Of a DNA stretch of 64,000 nt, positions 18,340 through 27,331 are shown in pieces. Position 1 is the stretch's first letter; every line of letters begins with the position of its first letter. The stretch is from Arthrobacter sp. Soil763. GTDB taxonomy: Bacteria > Actinomycetota > Actinomycetes > Actinomycetales > Micrococcaceae. Location: positions 42,317 through 106,316 of the forward strand of contig NZ_LMSH01000003.1 in NCBI RefSeq assembly GCF_001428365.1, read 5' to 3'. The notes under the pieces are model-generated. The model had not been told where the DNA came from, ran no database searches, and worked only from the letters and a program-made list of their open reading frames with translations. The translations under genes and the position numbers were made by a program.

Positions 18340-18843
18340 ATGACCATGCCGAACCCTCGTGCCCTGGATTCCCTCGACGGCCGGATCATCCTGGCCATGG
18401 ACAAGGATCCCGAGGCCAGCGCCCTGGCACTCTCGCGGACCCTCGGCGTCGCGCGGAACACTGTCCATGCCCGGCTGGCGCGGCTCGAGCGCAGCGGCGC
18501 CCTCCGGTCCTTCAGCCGCCGACTGGACCCCGCCGCGCTGGGCTATGAGCTCATGGCCTTCCTGTCGCTGTCCATCAGCCAGACCCGGACCGGGGCGGTG
18601 GAGGACGGGCTCGCCGCGATCCCGGAGGTCATCGAGGTGCACGCCACCACCGGGGATGCGGACCTCATGGCCAAGGTGGTGGCCCGCGGCACGGCCGACC
18701 TCTACCGCATCACCAACGAGATCCTGGGCATCGACGGCATCCAGCGGACCAGCACCGCGATTTCCGTGCTGGAACTCATGCCTCCGCGCTACGACGGCCT
18801 GCTCGCCCGGCTCTCTGAGCAGGACTCCCGCCCCGCCGACTAG
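18340..18843 (+). CDS. Lrp/AsnC family transcriptional regulator
   Basis: The 167-residue protein has a winged helix-turn-helix at residues 8-55 (LDGRIILAMDKDPEAS, LSRTLGVARNTVHARL) and a RAM/AsnC ligand domain from about 70 to 150 (ALGYELMAFLSLS, then VIEVHATTGDADLMAKV). Such proteins form octamers that bind an amino acid and switch transport or catabolic genes. It is divergent from the aminotransferase-permease pair and is probably its regulator. GGTGAAA just before the ATG is a weak ribosome site. Confidence 0.9.
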   Translation: MTMPNPRALDSLDGRIILAMDKDPEASALALSRTLGVARNTVHARLARLERSGALRSFSRRLDPAALGYELMAFLSLSISQTRTGAVEDGLAAIPEVIEVHATTGDADLMAKVVARGTADLYRITNEILGIDGIQRTSTAISVLELMPPRYDGLLARLSEQDSRPAD

Positions 18844-18911
18844 GGCTCCTGACCCAAGGGCTTCGAGTGGGCAAATTTTCACTATAACCGGTGCTCTACT
18901 GCCAAAAATCC

Positions 18912-18926
18912 CATCGAGATTCGATG
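18912..18926. promoter_or_regulatory. Palindrome upstream of the ThDP enzyme gene
   Basis: CATCGA-GAT-TCGATG is a perfect 6+3+6 inverted repeat 39 bp before the start codon. A longer imperfect pair (CGAGTGGGCAA at 18864-18874 and TTGCCCATTCG at 18930-18940) encloses it. It may be an operator for the adjacent regulator or another protein. Confidence 0.4.
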
Positions 18927-18964
18927 CTCTTGCCCATTCGTGACCCAGCCCACAAGCTTTCCGC

Positions 18965-20638
18965 ATGACTACTCTCACCGTCTCGGGCCGCGTGGCGCAA
19001 GTTCTCGGCAGCTACCTCACCGACCTCTTCGGGGTCATGGGCAACGGCAACGTCCACTTCCTGGACGCCGCCGAGCAGCTGGGCCTCCGCTTCACCGCCG
19101 TCCGGCACGAGGGCGCCGCCATCGCCGCGGCCGACGCCTACTACCGGACGTCGGGTCGCCTCGCGGCGGGCACCACCACCTACGGCCCCGGCTACACCAA
19201 CGCGCTCACCGCCCTGGCCGAGTCCGTGCAGGCGCAGATCCCCGTAGTGCTGGTCACCGGGGACGCCCCCACCACCGGCGCCCGCCCCCAGGACGTGGAC
19301 CAGGCGGCCATCGCCGCGGGCCTGGGCGCGGCCACCTTCACCGTCACCCGCGAGGCCGCGGGTTCGATCACGCAGCAGGCGGTGGAGTACGCACTCACCA
19401 AGCGCACCGCCGTCGTGCTTGCCATCCCCTACGACCTCGCCGCGCTCGAAGCGGCCGATGAAGAGCTTCCGGCGCCATTGGCACCGGCCGTGCGTGACGA
19501 CGTCGACGGCGGTCTGGAGCAGGTGGCCCGCCTCCTCGCCGGGGCGAAGCGGCCGTTGATCCTCGCCGGCCGCGGCGCCCATCTGGCCGGCGCAGGACCC
19601 GAGCTCCGGCAGCTCGCCGACCGGCTCGGCGCGCTGACCGCCGGTACCGCGCTGGCGCTGAACCTCCTCGAGGGCGACGGCTACCTCGGCGTCGCGGGCG
19701 GCTTCGGCACCGACACCGCGGCCGGGCTCATGGGCGAGGCCGACGTCGTCCTCGTGGCGGGCGCGAGCCTGAGCCCCTTCACCATGCGGTTCGGGCACCT
19801 GCTCGGCCCCGACAGCACGGTCATCCAGATCGACGCCGCCCTGCAGCCGACGCACCCCCGGGTGGACACGTTCGTCAGCGGGGACGTGAAGTCCGGGGCG
19901 GAACGCCTCCTGACGCTGCTGGAGGACCCGGCCGCATCGGCCGCCAGCCCCTCCGAAGCCTGGCGCGCGGAAGCCCGCAAGCGCCTGGCCGAGGGACCGG
20001 CCCACCACCCCGGCGCAGCGGAGACCCCGGACGGCCGGCTGGACCCGCGTTCCCTCGCTAAGGCGCTGGACGCGGTGCTGCCCGAGCGCCGCACTGTGGT
20101 CCAGGACGGCGGGCACTTCGTCGGCTGGGCACCCATGTACTGGCGCATCCCGCGGCCGCAGGACCTGGTCATGGTGGGCACGGCCTACCAGACCATCGGG
20201 CTGGGCCTGGCCAGCGCCGTCGGCGCAGCCCGCGCGGTGGAGGAGGGCCGCACCCTGGTGCTGGCCTCCGGTGACGGCGGTTTCCTGATGGGCCTGTCCG
20301 ACCTCGAATCCGTGATCGGCGCCGCCCGCAGCGCCGTCGTCGTGATCTACAACGACGCCGCCTACGGAGCCGAAATCCACCAGTACGGGTCCCAGGGCCT
20401 GACCGAAAAACCCATGCTGATCCCCGAGGTGGACTTCAGCGGCGTCGCCCGGGCCCTCGGTGCCGAATCGGCGATCATCCGTTCGCTGGAGGACCTGTCC
20501 GCGCTCAGCGACTGGATCGACGCCGGCGCCAGGGGAACCTTCGTGGCCGACTGCCGGATCACCGCCAGCGTCCGGGCACCGTGGCTGAGCGAGTGGATGG
20601 CGGCCTCGCGGGCCGCCAAGGCGGCGGTGGCCAACTAA
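18965..20638 (+). CDS. Thiamine diphosphate-dependent enzyme, acetolactate synthase-like
   Basis: The 557-residue protein has the three-domain layout of ThDP decarboxylases/synthases. The catalytic-type glutamate is E49 in RHEGAAIAAADAY, and the cofactor-binding GDGGFLMG...YNDAAYG motif starts near residue 436. It lacks the strongly conserved features that would allow naming as IlvB, pyruvate oxidase or benzoylformate decarboxylase. Its place after the aminotransferase, permease and Lrp genes suggests it may decarboxylate a 2-oxo acid formed by transamination, as in an Ehrlich-type route; this is inference. No clear ribosome site precedes the ATG. Confidence 0.8.
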   Translation: MTTLTVSGRVAQVLGSYLTDLFGVMGNGNVHFLDAAEQLGLRFTAVRHEGAAIAAADAYYRTSGRLAAGTTTYGPGYTNALTALAESVQAQIPVVLVTGDAPTTGARPQDVDQAAIAAGLGAATFTVTREAAGSITQQAVEYALTKRTAVVLAIPYDLAALEAADEELPAPLAPAVRDDVDGGLEQVARLLAGAKRPLILAGRGAHLAGAGPELRQLADRLGALTAGTALALNLLEGDGYLGVAGGFGTDTAAGLMGEADVVLVAGASLSPFTMRFGHLLGPDSTVIQIDAALQPTHPRVDTFVSGDVKSGAERLLTLLEDPAASAASPSEAWRAEARKRLAEGPAHHPGAAETPDGRLDPRSLAKALDAVLPERRTVVQDGGHFVGWAPMYWRIPRPQDLVMVGTAYQTIGLGLASAVGAARAVEEGRTLVLASGDGGFLMGLSDLESVIGAARSAVVVIYNDAAYGAEIHQYGSQGLTEKPMLIPEVDFSGVARALGAESAIIRSLEDLSALSDWIDAGARGTFVADCRITASVRAPWLSEWMAASRAAKAAVAN

Positions 20639-20673
20639 GGGAGTACACAGGTCCGCGTCCTAGCATGGTGTAA

Positions 20674-21618
20674 ATGAAGACTGCCCGGGACGCACACTCT
20701 GCCGCCATTGTGATCAACGCCGGATCCCGCCGGGCAGCCTCACACGAACTAGCCGTGGAGGCGATGCGCAAGGCCGGCGTGCCAATCTCAGCCGTGCACC
20801 TCGTGCAGTCCGGAGCAGACCTGTCCGGGACGCTTGACCGGGTGCTTGCGGACGGGCATGACCTCGTGGTTGTCGGCGGCGGCGACGGGACACTTTCCTA
20901 CGCCGCCGGCCGGGTTGCAGGCACCGACGTCATGCTCGGCGTGCTTCCGCTGGGCACCGCCAACGACTTCGCCCGCACCCTGGAGATACCGAACAATCTT
21001 GCCGAGGCGTGCGCCACCGTTGCCGACGGCAAGGTGGTGGACATCGACCTTGGCCGGGCTAACGGTGAACCGTTCCTCAACGTCGCATCCGTGGGTATCT
21101 CGGTGGCGGTTACCGAGGCGCTGAGCCCCCGCCTGAAGCGGTTCATCGGGCCGCTGGCCTACAGCATCGCAACGCTTCAGGCCTACGTCCGGCACAAGCC
21201 GTTCCGGGCCCGCCTCGAGTTCCCGGACAACGACCACGAGCCGCTGGACCTGGACGATCTGCTTCAGCTGGCGGTCGGCAACGGCAGGCATTACGGCGGC
21301 GGCAACACGGTCTCCCCCACCGCCGGGATCGATGACCACACCCTTGACGTCTACGCCATCCTGGCGGGGCCCCTGCGGGAGCACGTGAGCATCGCACGGC
21401 TGCTCAAGGACGGAAGCTTCATCAAACACGACCGGGTGTACCACCTGACCACCCGGCGGGTCCGGGTGGTCACCGACCAGCCCTTGCCGGTGAACCTCGA
21501 CGGCGAGATCGCCACCACAACGCCCACCGACTTCACCGTCCAGCGCAATGCCGTCCACGTGGTGGTGCCCCAGGGCAGCACCACCGCAATGTTCGACGGT
21601 CCGGGTGCCAGCACATGA
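20674..21618 (+). CDS. Diacylglycerol kinase-family lipid kinase (YegS/DgkB-like)
   Basis: The 314-residue protein shows the nucleotide-binding VVGGGDGTLSYAAG (67-79) and GVLPLGTANDFARTL (91-105), the two hallmarks of the DAGK catalytic domain, with a C-terminal beta-rich half (DLDDLLQLAVGNGRHYGGG). It should phosphorylate diacylglycerol or a similar lipid at the membrane, recycling it into phospholipid. Its stop overlaps the start of the glucosidase gene (ATGA), so the two are translationally coupled, an odd pairing of lipid and sugar functions. Confidence 0.9.
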   Translation: MKTARDAHSAAIVINAGSRRAASHELAVEAMRKAGVPISAVHLVQSGADLSGTLDRVLADGHDLVVVGGGDGTLSYAAGRVAGTDVMLGVLPLGTANDFARTLEIPNNLAEACATVADGKVVDIDLGRANGEPFLNVASVGISVAVTEALSPRLKRFIGPLAYSIATLQAYVRHKPFRARLEFPDNDHEPLDLDDLLQLAVGNGRHYGGGNTVSPTAGIDDHTLDVYAILAGPLREHVSIARLLKDGSFIKHDRVYHLTTRRVRVVTDQPLPVNLDGEIATTTPTDFTVQRNAVHVVVPQGSTTAMFDGPGAST

Positions 21619-23228
21619 GCGTGTCGGAGGAAACCGCCCTGGCGCCGGCCGACTGGTGGGAGTCCGCGGTCATATACCAGGTGTACCCGCGCTCCTTCGC
21701 GGACGGCGACGGCGACGGCGTGGGCGACCTCGCCGGGCTCACCGCACGGCTGCCGTATATCGCCGAGCTGGGCGTCGATGGGATCTGGATGACCCCGTTC
21801 CAGCCCTCCCCGCAGGTGGACCAGGGCTACGACGTGTCCGACTACTGCGGCGTGGACCCGCTGTTCGGGACTCTTGAGCAGTTCGAGTCGTTGCTGGAGC
21901 AGGCGCACGCGCTGGGCCTGAAGGTGTTGCTCGACGTCGTCCCCAACCATTGCTCCTCGGAGCACCCGCTGTTCCAGGCGGCCCTGGCCGCCGGACCGGG
22001 CTCGCCGGAACGGGAGCTCTTCCACTTCGTCCCGGGACCCGGGGGAGACACTCCCCCGAACAACTGGCAGAGCGTGTTCGGCGGCCGGGCCTGGAGCCGC
22101 GCCAACCCCTCGTCCGAGACGGATCTCGACTGGTACCTGCACCTCTTCTCCGCCGGGCAGCCGGACTGGAACTGGCGCAACCCCGCCGTCGGAGACTACT
22201 TCGACGGCGTGCTGCGGTTCTGGTTCGACAAGGGCGTGGACGGGCTGCGCATCGACGTCGCGCACGCGCTGTTTAAGGCCGAAGGGCTTCCGGATTCGCC
22301 CTCGGAGGGCGGCGTGGTGGACGGGCTGCGGTCCAACCCGCAGGTCTCCGACCAGGAGGAAGTCCACGACGTGTACCGCCGCTGGCGCACCCTGGCGGAG
22401 AAGTATGAGCCGCACCGGCTGCTGGTGGGCGAGGTCAACCTGGAACCGGCCCGCGCCGCCCGCTACACCCGGTCGGACGAGATGCAGCAGGCCTTCGCGT
22501 TCGCGTTCGTGAAACTCGGCTGGGATCCGGAGGCGTGGGCCGCCGTCGGCAACGAGCTCGAAGCCGCCCGCCTGCTGCATGGTGCGACGCCGACGAGGGC
22601 GTTGGAGAACCATGACATTGTCCGCGCCGCCACCCGGTTCGGCGGCGGCTCGGTTGGCGCGGCGCGTGCCCGCGCGGCGCTGGTGGCCCTGCTGGGCCTG
22701 CCCGGCCCGGCGTACCTGTACCAGGGCCAGGAGCTCGGGCTGCCCGAGGTCGATGTGCCAGTGGAGGCGCGGGTGGACCCGATGTGGGCGCGCGGCGGAG
22801 TCTGCCGCGACGGCGCCCGCGTGCCGTTGCCCTGGACAGAGGACGCCGGCCGCAACCACGGCTTCTCGCTGGCCGGTCCGGCTGTTGCCTCGGAGCCCTG
22901 GCTCCCCCAGCCCGCGGGGTGGGGAGCCCACGCCGTCGAACTCCAAGAGCAGGACCCGGCGTCTGCGCTGAACCTCACCAAGGCCGCGCTGGAACTGCGC
23001 CGGACGCTGTGGCGCGACGAGGTCTTCACCGCCGCCGACGGTGGCACCTGGCGCGTCGAGCCCGGCAACCTGCTGGTCTGCGAACGCAACGAGCAGTTCC
23101 TGGTCGCCGTCGCGATGGGCGATGAACCCGTGCAGCTCCCGGCCGGGAGGTTGCTGCTCAGCGCCGCCCCGCTGACCGAGGACGGATGGCTGCAGCCGAA
23201 CAACGCCGCCTGGATCCTGCGGGGCTGA
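21615..23228 (+). CDS. GH13 alpha-glucosidase / oligo-1,6-glucosidase
   Basis: The 537-residue enzyme contains the four GH13 regions: DVVPNH, GLRIDVAH (nucleophile Asp near 213), VGEVN (acid/base Glu near 271) and ENHDIVR (near 330). The N-terminal WWESAVIYQVYPRSFADGDGD and early QPSPQVDQGYDVSDY place it in the oligo-1,6-/alpha-glucosidase group (GH13_23/30-like). No signal peptide, so it acts on oligosaccharides taken into the cell. It overlaps the preceding lipid kinase gene by 4 nt. Confidence 0.9.
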   Translation: MSVSEETALAPADWWESAVIYQVYPRSFADGDGDGVGDLAGLTARLPYIAELGVDGIWMTPFQPSPQVDQGYDVSDYCGVDPLFGTLEQFESLLEQAHALGLKVLLDVVPNHCSSEHPLFQAALAAGPGSPERELFHFVPGPGGDTPPNNWQSVFGGRAWSRANPSSETDLDWYLHLFSAGQPDWNWRNPAVGDYFDGVLRFWFDKGVDGLRIDVAHALFKAEGLPDSPSEGGVVDGLRSNPQVSDQEEVHDVYRRWRTLAEKYEPHRLLVGEVNLEPARAARYTRSDEMQQAFAFAFVKLGWDPEAWAAVGNELEAARLLHGATPTRALENHDIVRAATRFGGGSVGAARARAALVALLGLPGPAYLYQGQELGLPEVDVPVEARVDPMWARGGVCRDGARVPLPWTEDAGRNHGFSLAGPAVASEPWLPQPAGWGAHAVELQEQDPASALNLTKAALELRRTLWRDEVFTAADGGTWRVEPGNLLVCERNEQFLVAVAMGDEPVQLPAGRLLLSAAPLTEDGWLQPNNAAWILRG

Positions 23229-23256
23229 GTCTCCCCGTCTCCGAACGGGCTCGTTG

Positions 23257-23308
23257 CCCTATCACTTGTTGTCGTTCTCAGCCCCCATAGCGACAACAAG
23301 TGATAGGG
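23257..23308. repeat. Large perfect inverted repeat between convergent genes (CTATCACTT family, copy 1)
   Basis: Arms of 18 bp (CCCTATCACTTGTTGTCG and its complement) flank a 16-nt loop. It lies between the glucosidase and VOC genes, which converge. A second copy at 53189-53249 shares the outer CTATCACTT/AAGTGATAG part but has a different inner stem. Confidence 0.85.
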
Positions 23309-23324
23309 TATCGCGGTGGCTGGG

Positions 23325-23705
23325 CTACGAACGCTGGGCGATGTTGATGATGTTGCCCTCGCTGTCCAGGAACCAGGCGGCCTTCCCCCAGTCGGCGGTG
23401 GCCACGCCGTTATCGGTCTTCAGGCCGGGGAAGTCGTAGTCCTCGAAGACGACGCCGCGGCCGCGCAGCTCCGCCATCTCCCCCTCGAGGTCCGCTGTCT
23501 CCCATCCCATCTGGGTGTTCTTGGCCGTGCCCGCGTTGTCCGTCTGGTAGAGCAGGAACCGGGTCCCCTGGCCGCAGGTGTACATCACCGTGCCCTCCTC
23601 CATCGACTCGGAGGGTTCGATTCCCAGCTTGTCCCGGTAGAACGCCTTGGCCCTGTCGATGTCCTTCGCGGGCAGGACGGCCATGATGCTTGCGTTGTTG
23701 AGCAT
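23325..23705 (-). CDS. VOC-family (glyoxalase/bleomycin resistance-like) protein
   Basis: The start at MLNNASIMAVLP gives 126 residues and is preceded by GGAAG. The fold pattern beta-alpha-beta is visible: MAVLPAKDIDRAKAFYRDKLGI, then TRFLLYQTDNAG and a C-terminal AAWFLDSEGNIINIAQ. The metal-binding positions are incomplete (no clear His at the first strand), so it could bind a ligand rather than catalyse. A longer frame to 23846 exists but its extension is low-complexity and unlikely to be translated. Confidence 0.8.
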   Translation of the reverse strand: MLNNASIMAVLPAKDIDRAKAFYRDKLGIEPSESMEEGTVMYTCGQGTRFLLYQTDNAGTAKNTQMGWETADLEGEMAELRGRGVVFEDYDFPGLKTDNGVATADWGKAAWFLDSEGNIINIAQRS

Positions 23706-23952
23706 GATGCTTCCAATCTGTGCGTTGATGTTCGCAATGTTGGCGTTGCTCCCCCCCGGTGCCGGTCCCCGGAACCCGGGTCCGGCCGTGGCCGCCGCGC
23801 GCGCCGGGCGGAGGCAGCCACCTGGGACACGTCCACGCCGCGCCACCCGTCCCGGCGCAGGGGGTCCCCGAAGCTTATGAGGCCATTATGGACCGGCCCG
23901 ACGCGGGGAAACAGGGGTGCGCGGCAGCAGTTGCCGTGGCAGAGTGGCGGCC

Positions 23953-24708
23953 ATGGCAGCCTTCGATCACACCGATAATCTGCAGGGCGCGACCTTCACC
24001 GATGTGGACCTGCGGGGCGCCCGGTTCGTCCGCTCGGTCCTCTCCGGCGCGGTGCTGCGCGGGGTGGACGCGGCCGGGGCGGACATCGATGCGCCGTGGC
24101 TGGTTGGGGACGGGAGCACGCTTCTCGTCAACGGCGTCGACGTCGTTCCCTTCGTTGAGGCCGAACTCAACCGTCGCTTCCCCGGCCGGGAGCAGCGCCG
24201 CGCCCAGGACCCGGACGGGCTGCGGGAAGCGTGGGCCGTGCTCGAGGGCACGTGGCAGGCAACGGTTGAGCGGGCCGCGGCGATGCCGGCCGGAACGGTG
24301 GATGTCTCGGTTGACGGCGAGTGGTCCTTTGCCCAGACCCTGCGCCACTTGGTGATGGCCACCGACACGTGGTTCCGGAAGGCCATCTTGGAACTCGACC
24401 GGCCGTACCACCCGGCCGGGCAGCCCCACGCGGAGTACGAGACCGACGGGTACGACCTGTCGGTCTTCGCCGCCGCCCCGCCGTACGCGGAGGTGCTGCA
24501 GGTCCGGGCCGGCCGGCAGGCGATGGTCCGGGAGTACCTCGCCACGGTCACCGAGGAGGAGCTGTCCGCCCGGCGCCGCAACCCGTGGGCCCCGGAGGTG
24601 CCGGTGACGGTCCGCTCCTGCCTGCACACCATCCTCAACGAGGAGTGGGAGCACCTGCGCTACGCCGTCCGCGATCTGGACGCCATTGAGGGCCTCCACC
24701 ACACTTAG
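23953..24708 (+). CDS. DinB-family protein with N-terminal pentapeptide repeats
   Basis: The 251-residue protein has two parts. Residues 8-45 are pentapeptide repeats (LQGATFTDVDLRGARF, LSGAVLRGVDAAGAD). Residues about 75-245 are a DinB_2-type four-helix bundle: FAQTLRHLVMATDTWF and a C-terminal HTILNEEWEHLRYAVRDL supply the histidines expected for metal binding. Related proteins include mycothiol-dependent transferases and enzymes of unknown substrate. The start at MAAFDHTDN avoids a short, unsupported extension. Confidence 0.8.
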   Translation: MAAFDHTDNLQGATFTDVDLRGARFVRSVLSGAVLRGVDAAGADIDAPWLVGDGSTLLVNGVDVVPFVEAELNRRFPGREQRRAQDPDGLREAWAVLEGTWQATVERAAAMPAGTVDVSVDGEWSFAQTLRHLVMATDTWFRKAILELDRPYHPAGQPHAEYETDGYDLSVFAAAPPYAEVLQVRAGRQAMVREYLATVTEEELSARRRNPWAPEVPVTVRSCLHTILNEEWEHLRYAVRDLDAIEGLHHT

Positions 24709-24845
24709 GGCGGTGGTAGGCTCCGCACGGAGGCAACTGTTCACCCGGGGTCCAGCTCCCCGCACACGGCAATCCATCTGGCCTACCTAGGGTGGTCGGG
24801 TTGCCGGCGGAGGGCCGGTATCCGTCAACGTGAGGAACCATCACC

Positions 24846-25916
24846 ATGCCTTCAGTTATGACTGCAGCGGCCGCCGCCGCGCTCATCGCCTCCCTGGCCG
24901 GCCCCGCCGTCGCCGCCTCCACCAGCGACGCCGGCTCCGCGCCGTCGTCGACCGCTCACGGCAGCGCCGCCTCCGCGGTCAAAACCAACGAGCGCAACGG
25001 ATCCTTCGACCTCCAGGCACACCGCGGGGGCCGCGGCGAGTGGACCGAGGAGTCGCTGGCCGCCTTCTCCAACTCGCTGAAGCTGGGCGTCAGCACCCTG
25101 GAACTGGACACCCACCTAACCTCTGACGGAAAGATCATCGTCTGGCACGACGACACCATCCAGACCGACAAATGCCAGGACACCGCGCCGGCCGCGCCGG
25201 GCGACCCCGCCTTCCCCTACGTCGGGGACCGGGTCGCCGACCTGTCGCTCGCCCAGATCAAGACGCTGAACTGCGGGTTTACCCAGCTCAAGGGGTTTCC
25301 GGAGCAGGACGTCATCGAGGGCAACCGGATCGCCGAACTCCAGGACCTGTTCCAACTGGTGCACGACGCCGACGCCAAGAAGGTCCGCTTCAACATCGAG
25401 ACGAAGGTGGAGGACGGTAAAGCCGGCGGCGAAGGCATGGTGGCCCTGACCAAGGCAGTGGTTGCCGAGATCCAGAACTCCGGCATGGCCGACCGCAGCA
25501 CCGTGCAGTCGTTCGACTGGTCCTCGCTGAACCTGACCAAGCAGCTTGCCCCGGAGCTCCCGCTGGTTGCCCTCTCCAGCGGCGACGCCTGGCTCCAGGT
25601 CGGCCAGCCCGGCGCCAGCCCGAACCTCGGCGGCATCGACATCGACACCTACGGCGGGTCGCTCGCCAAGGCAGCCGCCGCCCAGGGCTACGACGCGATC
25701 TCCCCCACGTTCCGCTCCGTCACGCCCGGCATGATCGCCGACGCCCACCAGCTGGGCCTGCCGGTCATCCCCTGGACGGTCAACACCACCGCCGACATGA
25801 ACCGGCTGATGGACCTCGGCGTGGACGGCATCATCACGGACTACCCCACCCGCCTGCGCGGCGTGATGGAAGAACGGGGGCTGAAGCTTCCGAAGGCCTA
25901 CGCGCCGACAGCGTAA
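24846..25916 (+). CDS. Secreted glycerophosphodiester phosphodiesterase
   Basis: The 356-residue protein begins with an Ala-rich signal peptide (residues 1-24, cleavage near AVAAS) but lacks a strong positive N-region. The GDPD domain shows QAHRGGRGEWTEES (catalytic His and Arg), LELDTHLTSDGKIIVWHDD (Glu, Asp, His) and a C-terminal PVIPWTVNTTADM and DGIITDYP. It should hydrolyse glycerophosphodiesters outside the cell to glycerol-3-phosphate and alcohol, scavenging phosphate. GAGGAA precedes the ATG; a hairpin follows the stop. Confidence 0.9.
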   Translation: MPSVMTAAAAAALIASLAGPAVAASTSDAGSAPSSTAHGSAASAVKTNERNGSFDLQAHRGGRGEWTEESLAAFSNSLKLGVSTLELDTHLTSDGKIIVWHDDTIQTDKCQDTAPAAPGDPAFPYVGDRVADLSLAQIKTLNCGFTQLKGFPEQDVIEGNRIAELQDLFQLVHDADAKKVRFNIETKVEDGKAGGEGMVALTKAVVAEIQNSGMADRSTVQSFDWSSLNLTKQLAPELPLVALSSGDAWLQVGQPGASPNLGGIDIDTYGGSLAKAAAAQGYDAISPTFRSVTPGMIADAHQLGLPVIPWTVNTTADMNRLMDLGVDGIITDYPTRLRGVMEERGLKLPKAYAPTA

Positions 25917-25943
25917 AGCGCGGGTTCACCCGAGGGCAAGACG

Positions 25944-25972
25944 ACGACGGCGGCCGGTCGGGCCGCCGTCGT
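25944..25972. terminator. Hairpin terminator, ACGACGGCGG-type arms
   Basis: A perfect 12-bp stem (ACGACGGCGGCC with its complement) around GGTCG, between the glycerophosphodiesterase and the converging SnoaL-like gene. The core of the arm recurs at 28994 and 41516. Confidence 0.7.
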
Positions 25973-26014
25973 ACGTTTGCGCCGTGCAGCGGGTAGCGCC
26001 GCTACTCAGCCTGC

Positions 26015-26434
26015 TCAGGCGACGGGCACCGCGCCGATCTGCCGCATCAGCGTGAGGTTGTCCGTGGTGCCCCAATGTTCGGCCGCCTTGCCGTCCTCGA
26101 CGCGGAGGATGTCGGTGGCGTCGAACTCCACGCTCTTGCCCGTCGCCGGGATGCCAGCCATGTCGCCGCGGTGGGTCCCGGTAAGGACCACGTGGCAGGC
26201 TTCCATGTTGCCGGTGCTCATCGAGGAATCGATGGCTTTGACTTTGATGTCCGGAAACGCCGACCGCATGGCATTCACGAAAAACCTGAGCCCCTCCCTG
26301 CCGTCGGGCTGCCCCGGCATGCCTTCCTCGTGCTCGACGTAATTCTCCGTCGCCAACTCGTCAACGAGCGCCAGGTTTCCGTTCTCCATGACGTCCTTGT
26401 AGAACCGCTCAAGCAACCCAATGCCTTCCGACAT
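26015..26434 (-). CDS. SnoaL-like polyketide cyclase-family protein
   Basis: Start at MSEGIGLLERFY, 7 nt after AAGGAG, gives 139 residues. The sequence fits the SnoaL/NTF2-like fold: ERFYKDVMENGNLALVDEL at the start, YVEHEEGMPGQPDGREGL, and C-terminal VEFDATDILRVEDGKAAEHWG. Such proteins act as ester cyclases or have unknown small-molecule roles; here there is no biosynthetic context. It is transcribed towards the glycerophosphodiesterase gene. Confidence 0.8.
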   Translation of the reverse strand: MSEGIGLLERFYKDVMENGNLALVDELATENYVEHEEGMPGQPDGREGLRFFVNAMRSAFPDIKVKAIDSSMSTGNMEACHVVLTGTHRGDMAGIPATGKSVEFDATDILRVEDGKAAEHWGTTDNLTLMRQIGAVPVA

Positions 26435-26752
26435 CTTCTGCTCCTTCAGGTCGAGAGACCGAATGTGGATCCCCCAGGCTTGGCGGCCGGCGGCCTGCTG
26501 CACGCCTCGGAGCCGACGTCGAATCCGAGGTTTTGGGGCGGCGCACGGCACCGGGAACCGCTGTGCCTAAGTGGTGAGGAAGGGGCGAAACGCCTCCTAA
26601 GGCTGAAAGTAATCCGGCGCTTCGAGGGTGTCAATACGCCCGGGGTACTGCGGCTTTTGCGGTGTCGACGGCCCCGGTGTGAGCGGCGGCGAAGCGGCCG
26701 CAGGGCCTCGCCCGGTTCCCGGGTCCGGGCCGGTCGAGGGCAGAATGGAGCC
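26435..26752. other. Divergent intergenic region
   Basis: This 318-bp gap separates the divergent SnoaL-like and phosphatase genes. It should hold both promoters, but I see no strong -10/-35 pair or palindrome. Frames that run through it extend the neighbours without coding character. Confidence 0.4.
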
Positions 26753-27331
26753 ATGACCCTTACGACCTTCGCCCTCATCCGCCATGGCCAGACCGACTGG
26801 AATGCGGAGCGCCGGCTCCAGGGGTCTACGGACATTCCGCTGAACGACGTCGGCCGCGCCCAGGCGCGGGACGCCGTCGCCGCCCTGTCCGGGTATCGGT
26901 GGGACGCGGTCGTCTCCTCCCCGCTGAGCCGCGCCGCGGAAACCGCGGACCTGATCGCCGCCGGCCTCGGCCTCAGCGTCGCCCGCCGCATCCCGGAGCT
27001 CGCCGAACGTTCCTACGGGCCGGCGGAGGGCATGACGGACGGCCCGGAACTGGACGAGCTGCGCATCCCCAACGGTTTCCGCGGCGCCGAAAGCGAAGAG
27101 GACGCCGCCGAGCGCGGGTTGGCCGCGTTGGAGGCCCTGGCCGAGGAGTACCGCGGCGGCCACGTCCTGGTGGTGGCCCACGGTTCGCTGCTGCGGGTCA
27201 GCCTGAGCCGCGCCGCCGGCCGCAGGCTCGACAGCGTGGAGAACGCCGTGCTGAACCTTGCACACCACCACCCGGCGGACGGCTGGAACCTCGAATACTT
27301 CAACGGCGAGCGGCTCAGCGCCGTCGTCTGA
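26753..27331 (+). CDS. Histidine phosphatase family protein (phosphoglycerate mutase-like)
   Basis: Start at MTLTTFALIRHGQTDWNAE, with TGGAG just upstream, gives 192 residues. RHGQTDWN (residues 10-17) contains the phosphohistidine; SPLSRAAETADLI and VVAHGSLLRV supply the second Arg and His of the active site. Members hydrolyse phosphate esters or act as phosphoglycerate mutase; the substrate is not evident. No operon partner follows closely. Confidence 0.9.
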   Translation: MTLTTFALIRHGQTDWNAERRLQGSTDIPLNDVGRAQARDAVAALSGYRWDAVVSSPLSRAAETADLIAAGLGLSVARRIPELAERSYGPAEGMTDGPELDELRIPNGFRGAESEEDAAERGLAALEALAEEYRGGHVLVVAHGSLLRVSLSRAAGRRLDSVENAVLNLAHHHPADGWNLEYFNGERLSAVV

